Origin: an uncultured Ignavibacteriota bacterium
GTDB taxonomy: Bacteria > Bacteroidota > Ignavibacteria > Tepidaquicellales > Tepidaquicellaceae
Assembly (NCBI GenBank): GCA_903901375.1
Contig: CAIUQV010000526.1
Span: 1-11,635 of the forward strand
Length of the DNA stretch: 11,635 nt
Reading direction: 5' to 3'
Shown: piece by piece, positions 1-6,111 of the stretch
Position numbering within the stretch: the stretch's first letter is position 1
Layout: each line of letters starts with the position of its first letter
Notes under the pieces: generated by a model
Databases searched by the model: none
The model's input: only the letters and a program-made list of their open reading frames with translations
What the model was told of the DNA's origin: nothing
Made by a program: the position numbers and the translations under genes

Positions 1-2
1 AT

Positions 3-122
3 GAAGAAAAAATAACTAACAAGTCCAGCGATGACGGCGGTGCAAGGTCTGTGAAAAAGAAAGTGAATGAAAGAGAATCAAAAAGCAACAACGAATCGGA
101 TAAACCCGCAAGGAAGAAATGA
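3..122 (+). CDS. C-terminal end of an unidentified upstream protein (5' partial)
   Basis: An open frame enters from the left edge and runs 39 codons to a TGA at 120-122. The visible residues are almost all charged or polar (Lys, Glu, Asn, Ser, Asp), ending in KPARKK. This looks like a disordered, basic C-terminal tail rather than a folded domain. No family can be recognised from it. The stop overlaps the start codon of the biotin ligase gene in the form ATGA, so the two genes are probably co-transcribed and translationally coupled. Internal GTG codons (51, 63) could start a tiny ORF, but continuation of a longer gene is the simpler reading. Confidence 0.55.
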   Translation, partial: EEKITNKSSDDGGARSVKKKVNERESKSNNESDKPARKK

Positions 123-907
123 TAGATTTTATAAATCTGAACGGGTTTGGTATAAAGAATGTATTTTATCTCGAATCTGTAGAATCTACAAATAATTATG
201 CAAAGACCCTGGCGGATGAAGATGATGTGCTTGTTATCTCGGGACAGCAATCGGCAGGAAGAGGCAGGTTTAACAGAAAATGGAAGTCCGAAAAGAACAA
301 AGACATCACGCTTTCAATAATAAAGTGGCTGAACATAAAAGAAGTTTTTCTCGTAAATTTTTACACATCATACGTAATACACAGGGCAATAAGGGAATAT
401 CTGGTATTGCTTAATCTGGATACAAAAGACGATGATATACTAAGACTTAAATGGCCAAATGATATTCTGCTGGACGGCAAAAAAGTATCGGGAATACTAA
501 CCGAACTGATAAACTTCAATGAAAATCCGAAAAAGTTTGTGATAGGTATAGGAATTAACGTAAATCAGGTTGATTTCCCGGAAGAAATTTCAGGAAAAGC
601 CACTTCTCTCAAAAAATACTATAACAGAGACTTTCCCTTAATAGAATTAGTGAATATTATTATGAAAAATTTCTATTCAAACCTCGGACTGCTCGAACAG
701 GGAGAAATACTGATGGAGTTATGGCGGTTGAATTCCGGTATGGAAGGAAAGAATATTAAATTCAGGACTTCCGATTCGGATGCAGAAATAGACGGTCAGA
801 TTATTGGCATCAGGGATGACGGCGGGATTAAGATAAAAATATCTGATAATAGCAACTCCAAAAATATTTCCACATTTTATTCAGGTGAAATAAGTTTCAT
901 TTATTAG
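119..907 (+). CDS. birA: Biotin--[acetyl-CoA-carboxylase] ligase (monofunctional BirA type)
   Basis: This cytoplasmic enzyme makes biotinyl-AMP from biotin and ATP and transfers biotin to a lysine of biotin carboxyl carrier proteins. Visible family motifs are ESTN (22-25) near the N-terminus, the biotinyl-AMP-binding loop GRGRFNRKW (47-55), KWPND with the catalytic-region lysine (111-115), GKKVSGILTE (120-129) and GIGINV (143-148). Residues from about 213 form the small SH3-like C-terminal domain. At 262 aa it lacks the N-terminal winged helix of E. coli BirA, so it is a ligase only and not a biotin repressor. An AGGA eight bases before the ATG could serve as a ribosome binding site, one of the few in the window. 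The start overlaps the stop of the preceding gene (ATGA). It is not functionally linked to complex I, and the 60-base gap to nuoA suggests separate or read-through transcription. Confidence 0.95.
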   Translation: MIDFINLNGFGIKNVFYLESVESTNNYAKTLADEDDVLVISGQQSAGRGRFNRKWKSEKNKDITLSIIKWLNIKEVFLVNFYTSYVIHRAIREYLVLLNLDTKDDDILRLKWPNDILLDGKKVSGILTELINFNENPKKFVIGIGINVNQVDFPEEISGKATSLKKYYNRDFPLIELVNIIMKNFYSNLGLLEQGEILMELWRLNSGMEGKNIKFRTSDSDAEIDGQIIGIRDDGGIKIKISDNSNSKNISTFYSGEISFIY

Positions 908-967
908 CATTTTTCTTTAATTTACTTTCAATTAATTTTTAAAAATTATTTAAAAAGTAAATACCTC
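908..967 (+). promoter_or_regulatory. AT-rich gap before nuoA, probable site of the nuo promoter
   Basis: This 60-base gap is the longest gene-free stretch upstream of the complex I cluster and is almost pure A/T. It includes a perfect 12-base palindrome, ATTTTTAAAAAT, at 935-946. I see no hairpin terminator for birA and no convincing -35/-10 pair or Bacteroidota-type -33/-7 motif, because the low complexity makes any match weak. A promoter here is inferred from position only. No Shine-Dalgarno sequence precedes the nuoA ATG. Confidence 0.3.
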
Positions 968-1378
968 ATGTTATCGGATTTTGGGCAAGTTCTAATCTTT
1001 ATGATTATATCGATTGGTTTTGTTGCAATCGCTGTAATTTCCGGAAAAATTATAGGTCCCCGTTTCGCCTCCAAAGGCAAAGATTCAACTTACGAATGCG
1101 GCGAAGATACTGTTGGTGATACGTGGGTGCGTTTTAATTTCCGCTACTACGTTGTTGCTTTGATATTTATTATCTTTGATGTTGAAATTGTTTTTCTCTT
1201 CCCCTGGGCTGTTGTCTTCAAACAAATGGGACTTCTTGCTTTCATTGAGATGGCAATTTTCCTGTTTATTCTGATTGTAGGGTTTATCTATGCTTATGCC
1301 AAAGGAGACCTGTACTGGGATAAACCTCAGCCAATAGTACCGAAACTCGATAGACAAATATTCAAAAGCGAAATATAA
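968..1378 (+). CDS. nuoA: NADH-quinone oxidoreductase subunit A
   Basis: NuoA (ND3 homologue) is a small membrane subunit of complex I at the heel of the L-shaped enzyme beside NuoH and the quinone cavity. The 136-residue product has three hydrophobic segments, the usual topology. The loop after helix 1 carries YECGE (42-46) with the conserved cysteine C44, a loop known in homologues to change with enzyme state. Helix 2 carries FDVEIVFLFPW with D71 and E73, the conserved intramembrane acids. The length is normal for the family. It is the first gene of the cluster, and its stop is two bases before the nuoB ATG, so it is certainly in the same operon. No ribosome binding site is visible before its ATG. 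Confidence 0.96.
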   Translation: MLSDFGQVLIFMIISIGFVAIAVISGKIIGPRFASKGKDSTYECGEDTVGDTWVRFNFRYYVVALIFIIFDVEIVFLFPWAVVFKQMGLLAFIEMAIFLFILIVGFIYAYAKGDLYWDKPQPIVPKLDRQIFKSEI

Positions 1379-1380
1379 TT

Positions 1381-1890
1381 ATGGGAATACTTAATAAACT
1401 CGATAACAGAGTTGAACAATTCGAAAGCGGAAACATAATTATCACTTCCGCCGATAAATTACTTAACTGGAGCAGGTTATCGTCAATGTGGCAGATGTTC
1501 TTCGGGCTTGCCTGCTGTGCTATTGAAATGATGGCAACTTCTGCTTCGCATTATGACCTCGACAGGTTCGGAATTATTCCAAGACCATCTCCAAGACATT
1601 GCGATATTATATTAATATCGGGTACTGTCACACTGAAAATGGCTACAAGAATCAAAAGGCTCTGGGACCAGATGCCTGAACCTAAATACTGTCTTTCGAT
1701 GGGAAGCTGTGCAAACTGCGGCGGCCCTTACTGGGAGCACGGTTACAATGTTCTTAAAGGAATTGACAGAATCATTCCAGTAGACGTTTACGTTCCCGGA
1801 TGTCCGCCAAGACCGGAAGCACTGCTTGAAGGTCTCATAAAACTCCAGGAAAGAATAAGAGAACAATCTTTAGCAAAAAAACAAGCGTAG
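1381..1890 (+). CDS. nuoB: NADH-quinone oxidoreductase subunit B (cluster N2 subunit)
   Basis: NuoB (PSST homologue) sits on the cytoplasmic face of complex I and carries the 4Fe-4S cluster N2, the last centre before quinone. The four expected ligands are present: adjacent C45 and C46 (GLACCAIE), C110 (MGSCANCGG) and C141 (VPGCPPRPEA). At 169 aa the length is normal. Additional cysteines lie at C104 and C113. C113 replaces a Thr or Ser found in several well-known homologues and lies three residues from an N2 ligand. The gene starts two bases after nuoA and is followed by nuoC ten bases on. An AT-rich leader replaces a Shine-Dalgarno sequence. Confidence 0.97.
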   Translation: MGILNKLDNRVEQFESGNIIITSADKLLNWSRLSSMWQMFFGLACCAIEMMATSASHYDLDRFGIIPRPSPRHCDIILISGTVTLKMATRIKRLWDQMPEPKYCLSMGSCANCGGPYWEHGYNVLKGIDRIIPVDVYVPGCPPRPEALLEGLIKLQERIREQSLAKKQA

Positions 1891-1900
1891 TAAATCAAAT

Positions 1901-2380
1901 ATGGAAACAAACGAAGTATACGAAAAATTAAAAAGAGTATTCGAAGACGGAATCGGAGAGATTAAAACAGACGTTCCCACGTATCCGTTCTTCTTCGTTT
2001 CGGCAGATAAAATCAATGCTGTATCTTTATTCCTCAGAGATGAAGAGTCACTGCAGTTCGATAATCTTTCCTGCCTGAGCGGTATGGATTACGACAAGGA
2101 TAACCTTGCTGTTGTATACCATTTATATTCATATGTCCATCACCACAAACTTGTAATAAAGGTTGTGGTTCCTAAATCCGCACCCGTTGTAAAAACGGTC
2201 AGCGATGTATGGGCAGCAGCGGACTGGCACGAAAGAGAAGCTTTTGATTTAGTTGGAATAACATTCGAAGGTCATCCTGATTTAAGAAGAATACTGCTTT
2301 CAGAAGACTGGGAAGGACATCCGCTGAGAAAAGATTATAAAGTACCTGAATTTTATAAAGGAATGAAAGTTCCTTATTAA
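1901..2380 (+). CDS. nuoC: NADH-quinone oxidoreductase subunit C (30 kDa subunit)
   Basis: NuoC is a soluble scaffold subunit of the connecting module and binds no cofactor. The 30-kDa family signature is clear at residues 108-131: DWHEREAFDLVGI followed by FEGHPDLRRI. A C-terminal DWEGHPLRKDY stretch is also typical. At 159 aa it is a free-standing protein, not fused to NuoD as in E. coli and many Bacteroidota, which is informative for placing the organism. It lies between nuoB (10-base gap) and nuoD (23-base gap). The start ATG at 1901 is the first in frame after the nuoB stop. Confidence 0.95.
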   Translation: METNEVYEKLKRVFEDGIGEIKTDVPTYPFFFVSADKINAVSLFLRDEESLQFDNLSCLSGMDYDKDNLAVVYHLYSYVHHHKLVIKVVVPKSAPVVKTVSDVWAAADWHEREAFDLVGITFEGHPDLRRILLSEDWEGHPLRKDYKVPEFYKGMKVPY

Positions 2381-2403
2381 TATTAATAATTTCATTTTCA
2401 AAA

Positions 2404-3522
2404 ATGGCAGACATAAGAACAGAAGAACTGACTATAAACATGGGACCCCAGCACCCTTCAACACACGGGGTTCTAAGGTTGGTTTTAAAATTAAACGGTG
2501 AGATTGTAAACGATGTAAAACCGGAACTCGGTTACCTGCACAGATGCTTTGAAAAACATGCAGAGGCTATGACATATCCCCAGGTTATTCCTTATACTGA
2601 CAGGATGGATTACCTGAATTCAATGAACAATGAACTTGCTTACGTACTTGCTGTTGAAAAACTTCTCGGACTGGAGATTCCGGAAAGAGTTGAATACATA
2701 AGGGTTATTATGTGTGAATTACAGAGGATTGCTTCGCACCTTGTTGCTATCGGTACATACGGCAATGATGCAGGAGCTTTCACTCCGTTCCTTTACTGCT
2801 TTATGGACAGAGAAAGAATTCTTGAACTGTTCGAAATAGTCTGCGGTGCAAGATTGCTCTATAACTACATCTGGGTAGGCGGTGTTTCCCACGACATTAC
2901 ACCGGAATTCATTACTAAGACAAAAGAACTTATTAAATATCTAAGACCCCGCGTCAAGCAAGTGAATGATTTGCTTTCCTACAACAAGATTTTTATAGAA
3001 AGAACTGCAAACATTGGGATTCTTCCTGTTGACGTTGCAATCAATGCCGGAGTATCCGGTCCGACGCTCAGGGGTTCGGGAATAAAGTACGACCTGAGAA
3101 AAGACGATCCGTATTCGATATACAATAAATTTGATTTTGATGTTTGCGTTGGTACCGGCGAGCGCGGAACAGTTGGCGACTGCTGGAACAGGTATATTGT
3201 CCGTGCATACGAAATCGAACAGTCATTAAGAATCATCGAGCAGGCAATAGATAACATTCCTGAGGGTGATGTTCAGTCTGCAGTACCGAAAAGAGTTAAG
3301 CCTGTAGTAGGGGAAGCATACGTCAGAACAGAATCCCCGAAGGGCGAACTTGCATACTACGTAGTTAGTGACGGAAGCCTTAACCCATACAGGGTAAAAG
3401 CACGTTCGACTTCGTTCTGTAATTTAAGTGTGATAAATCAGATATCACGCGGGCATATGATTGCAGACGTGGTTATGATACTCGGAAGTTTTGATATTGT
3501 ACTCGGTTGTATTGACAGATAA
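2404..3522 (+). CDS. nuoD: NADH-quinone oxidoreductase subunit D (49 kDa subunit)
   Basis: NuoD is related to the large subunit of NiFe hydrogenases and forms, with NuoB and NuoH, the chamber where quinone is reduced. The N-terminal MGPQHPSTHGVLRL loop holds H21, and PYTDRMDY ends in Y70. Their 49-residue spacing equals that of the quinone-headgroup pair H38/Y87 of Thermus Nqo4. The LHR motif next to N2 is present (45-47) but is followed by cysteine C48, where many homologues have glycine. The protein ends with the family's usual short tail (FDIVLGCIDR). Its 372 aa is at the short end but complete for an unfused NuoD. In many bacteria nuoE-F-G would follow; here nuoH begins 32 bases after the stop. 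Confidence 0.97.
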   Translation: MADIRTEELTINMGPQHPSTHGVLRLVLKLNGEIVNDVKPELGYLHRCFEKHAEAMTYPQVIPYTDRMDYLNSMNNELAYVLAVEKLLGLEIPERVEYIRVIMCELQRIASHLVAIGTYGNDAGAFTPFLYCFMDRERILELFEIVCGARLLYNYIWVGGVSHDITPEFITKTKELIKYLRPRVKQVNDLLSYNKIFIERTANIGILPVDVAINAGVSGPTLRGSGIKYDLRKDDPYSIYNKFDFDVCVGTGERGTVGDCWNRYIVRAYEIEQSLRIIEQAIDNIPEGDVQSAVPKRVKPVVGEAYVRTESPKGELAYYVVSDGSLNPYRVKARSTSFCNLSVINQISRGHMIADVVMILGSFDIVLGCIDR

Positions 3523-3554
3523 TTTAAACAATAATTAAATTTTAAATATATAAA

Positions 3555-4613
3555 TTGGAAAACATATTTACACAATGGTTTGGGAATAATCTGTTAACCT
3601 ACATTTTAATACCCGTTCCTATACTTGTATATGTTAGTGTGTTTGCTCTGTATGCTGTTCTGGCAGAAAGAAAAATATCTGCCTGGATGCAAAACAGAAT
3701 AGGACCGAACAGAACAGATAAATTCGGACTTTTGCAGACAATACTTGATGGTATCAAGTTAGTCCAGAAGGAAATTGTGAATCCCACAAAATCTGATAAG
3801 CTTTACTTCAGAATGGCACCGTTTATAGTATTTACTGCCGCTTTTATGGGCTATGCGATTTTACCTTTCAGTTCGGTGTTTATGGGAGTCAATTTAAACA
3901 TTGGTCTGTTCTATTTCTTTTCAATCACATCGCTTGGCGTAGTTGGTGTTCTAATGGCAGGCTGGACTTCGAATAATAAGTACTCTTTATTCGGTGCAAT
4001 GAGAACTGTTGCACAGATAGTCAGCTACGAAATTCCTACTGCTTTATCGGCAATAGTTATAGTTATGCTGACAGGAACACTGAGCATGAACAACTATGCT
4101 GTGGCACAAGGCGGCGGTATATTTAACTGGTATATTTTCGGCGGACCCGGTGAAATATACAAAATAGTATTAATACCGATAATGGTAGTATCAGCAGCAA
4201 TCCTTTTTATATCTACACTTGCAGAAACAAACAGAACACCATTCGATTTAACTGAAGCGGATTCGGAACTCGTAGCAGGCGTACACATCGAATATTCAGG
4301 AATGTTGTTTGCAATGTTTTTCTTTGCTGAGTATGCACAGATGTTCGCAGTATCTGGCGTGATTGCTACATTATTTCTCGGCGGCTGGCAGTCGCCATTT
4401 GGTGACATGATACCATTTCTGAACACACCTGTTTTTCAGGTTATCTGGTTCCTTGCAAAAGGTTTATTCCTTGTGTTTGTACAGATATGGCTCAGATGGA
4501 CTTTGCCAAGAGTAAGGATAGATCAGCTTATGACGATGTGCTGGAAGTATTTAATTCCAATCACTCTCGTAAATCTGTTTCTGGTTGGTCTTTATATGGT
4601 AATATTTAAATAG
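3555..4613 (+). CDS. nuoH: NADH-quinone oxidoreductase subunit H (TTG start)
   Basis: NuoH (ND1) is the membrane subunit that forms the quinone entry channel and couples quinone reduction to the proton path. The 352-residue product is strongly hydrophobic, with about eight or nine membrane segments. AERKISAWMQNRIGPNR (37-53) and the acidic loop AETNRTPFDLTEADSELV (223-240), with E224, D231, E234, D236 and E238, are the family hallmarks and are intact. The start is TTG at 3555: an in-frame TAA lies at 3543 and the next methionine (residue 45) is inside a conserved motif, so no ATG start is possible. The leader is AT-rich without a Shine-Dalgarno sequence. Its gap to nuoI is 31 bases. Confidence 0.96.
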   Translation: MENIFTQWFGNNLLTYILIPVPILVYVSVFALYAVLAERKISAWMQNRIGPNRTDKFGLLQTILDGIKLVQKEIVNPTKSDKLYFRMAPFIVFTAAFMGYAILPFSSVFMGVNLNIGLFYFFSITSLGVVGVLMAGWTSNNKYSLFGAMRTVAQIVSYEIPTALSAIVIVMLTGTLSMNNYAVAQGGGIFNWYIFGGPGEIYKIVLIPIMVVSAAILFISTLAETNRTPFDLTEADSELVAGVHIEYSGMLFAMFFFAEYAQMFAVSGVIATLFLGGWQSPFGDMIPFLNTPVFQVIWFLAKGLFLVFVQIWLRWTLPRVRIDQLMTMCWKYLIPITLVNLFLVGLYMVIFK

Positions 4614-4644
4614 AAATTAATAAAGTTTAATAATAGATTTTTTA

Positions 4645-5280
4645 ATGAAAGAATATTTTAAACACATTTATCAGACAGTATCGACAATCTCTACCGGAAT
4701 GAACATTACTTTTAAGCAGATGTTCAGGAAGAGTGTAACGATACAGTATCCTGAACAGCGTCTCCAGCTTCCTGAAAGGGAAAGGAATCGTCTGTTCGTG
4801 AATATGGAAGACTGCATTGGCTGTGATCAGTGTGCCAAAGCCTGTCCTGTAAGCTGCATTGACATCGAAACGGTTAAAGTTGTACCTGGTGATGTTGTGG
4901 GTAAGACAGGTGTAACTTCTCAGGGTAAAAAGAAAGCTCTGCACGTAACAGATTTTACGATCGATTTTGCAAAGTGCTGTTATTGTCAGCTGTGCGTTTT
5001 TCCTTGTCCCACTGAGTGTATTTATATGACAGATGTGTTTGAGTTTTCAGCATACGAGCGTAATGGTTTAAAATATCAATTCGCAGATTTAACACCAGAG
5101 CAAGGTGCAGAAAAGAAAGAGATGTATGCTAAGTATGCATTAGAGCAGGAAGAGAAAAAGAAGCAGGCAGCAGCAGAAGCAGCTGCAAAGAAAGCAGCGG
5201 AAGAGAAAGCAAAAGCAGAAGAGAAACCTGCTGATGATAAAAAGGAAACTGATTCAAAAACAGATAATAAAGAGTCCTAA
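4645..5280 (+). CDS. nuoI: NADH-quinone oxidoreductase subunit I, 2x[4Fe-4S], with long charged tail
   Basis: NuoI (TYKY) is a ferredoxin-like subunit carrying clusters N6a and N6b, which pass electrons towards N2. Both CxxCxxCxxxCP motifs are complete: C57, C60, C63, C67 and C111, C114, C117, C121. An extra cysteine, C112, sits next to a ligand. The N-terminal part (FKQMFRKSVTIQYPE) is the usual membrane-surface helix region. The product has 211 aa, whereas many bacterial homologues have about 160-180. The excess is mainly a C-terminal stretch from about residue 165, very rich in Lys, Ala, Glu and Asp, which looks like a charged helix followed by a disordered end. Its stop is one base before the nuoJ start, so translation is probably coupled. 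Confidence 0.95.
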   Translation: MKEYFKHIYQTVSTISTGMNITFKQMFRKSVTIQYPEQRLQLPERERNRLFVNMEDCIGCDQCAKACPVSCIDIETVKVVPGDVVGKTGVTSQGKKKALHVTDFTIDFAKCCYCQLCVFPCPTECIYMTDVFEFSAYERNGLKYQFADLTPEQGAEKKEMYAKYALEQEEKKKQAAAEAAAKKAAEEKAKAEEKPADDKKETDSKTDNKES

Positions 5281-5281
5281 T

Positions 5282-5779
5282 ATGCCATATACAACAATAT
5301 TATTCTATGTCTTAGCATTTATTACCGTTGTTTCATCGGTAGTAGTTGTGTTTAATAAAAATGTTATCCATTCAGCGTTCTCGCTGTTCTTTGCGCTGTT
5401 TGCGGTTTCGGGTATATACGTTTTATTAAATGCAGACTTTATAGCAATCACTCAGATTATGATTTATGTCGGAGGTATTCTGATACTTTTGCTGTTTGGT
5501 GTTATGCTCACAACTAAAATTACAGATATAGAATTAAGGTCGAAAAATCTGAACACTGTTCCCGGCCTGATATTTACAGTCGGAATTATTTCGATACTGG
5601 TTTTCATCATTACCACTACCAAATGGAACATTAAGCAGCCGGTAATGAATGAAGAAACAGTTTCACAGATTGGCAGAATGTTATTAACAAATTATTTATT
5701 GCCGTTTGAGATTGCATCTATAGTGTTACTTGTAGCGCTTATCGGTTCGGCAATGTTTGCAAGAAGAATTAAAGATTAA
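5282..5779 (+). CDS. nuoJ: NADH-quinone oxidoreductase subunit J
   Basis: NuoJ (ND6) is a small membrane subunit whose third helix shows a pi-bulge transition linked to coupling. I assign the ATG at 5282, giving 165 aa with MPYTTILFYVLAF leading straight into the first membrane helix. The hallmark helix ITQIMIYVGGILILLLFGVM with the conserved tyrosine Y62 is present, and about five membrane segments can be seen. An upstream in-frame ATG at 5234 would add 16 polar residues and overlap the end of nuoI by 47 bases, so it is rejected as the start. The gene begins one base after nuoI and ends 11 bases before nuoK. Confidence 0.94.
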   Translation: MPYTTILFYVLAFITVVSSVVVVFNKNVIHSAFSLFFALFAVSGIYVLLNADFIAITQIMIYVGGILILLLFGVMLTTKITDIELRSKNLNTVPGLIFTVGIISILVFIITTTKWNIKQPVMNEETVSQIGRMLLTNYLLPFEIASIVLLVALIGSAMFARRIKD

Positions 5780-5790
5780 TATATAATAAA

Positions 5791-6099
5791 ATGGAAATAG
5801 GTTTAAATCATTATCTTGTCCTTTCGGCCATACTTTTCGGCCTTGGACTTTTTGCTATGATATCAAGAAGGAATGCGATACTTGTTTTAATGGGTATTGA
5901 GTTAATACTGAATGCAGCAAATATAAACCTTGTAGCATTCTCGCATTTCGGCGGTTTAGGTGTTGACGGCCAGGTACTGACAATCTTTGTGATGATTCTT
6001 GCAGTGGCAGAAGCTGCCGTTGCGCTCGGTATAGTGTTAAACCTTTATAACAACTTCGCAACAGTAGATGTTGATGAAGCTAATACAATGAAAGATTAA
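5791..6099 (+). CDS. nuoK: NADH-quinone oxidoreductase subunit K
   Basis: NuoK (ND4L) is a three-helix membrane subunit related to MrpC of cation antiporters and part of the E-channel proton route. The 102-residue length is typical. The two essential intramembrane glutamates are visible: E37 in MGIELILNAANINLVAF and E74 in AVAEAAVALGIVL, corresponding to E36 and E72 of E. coli NuoK. It lies tightly between nuoJ (11 bases) and nuoL (12 bases). The leader (ATATAATAAA then ATG) shows no Shine-Dalgarno sequence. Confidence 0.96.
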   Translation: MEIGLNHYLVLSAILFGLGLFAMISRRNAILVLMGIELILNAANINLVAFSHFGGLGVDGQVLTIFVMILAVAEAAVALGIVLNLYNNFATVDVDEANTMKD

Positions 6100-6111
6100 A
6101 ATTATTTTATA

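Noticed and set aside
908..967. Defined -35/-10 promoter before nuoA
   Set aside because: Candidate boxes (TTTACT at 921-926, AATTAT at 944-949) match poorly and are expected by chance in nearly pure A/T sequence.
4094..4426. Minus-strand ORF of 110 codons inside nuoH
   Set aside because: It lies fully antisense to a conserved coding region and has no family resemblance. It is a shadow of the codon pattern on the plus strand, as are the other antisense frames in nuoA, B, D, I, K, L and N.
5234..5281. Upstream in-frame ATG as the nuoJ start
   Set aside because: It would overlap the nuoI end by 47 bases and add a polar, basic leader not seen in NuoJ. The ATG at 5282, one base after the nuoI stop, gives the normal N-terminus.
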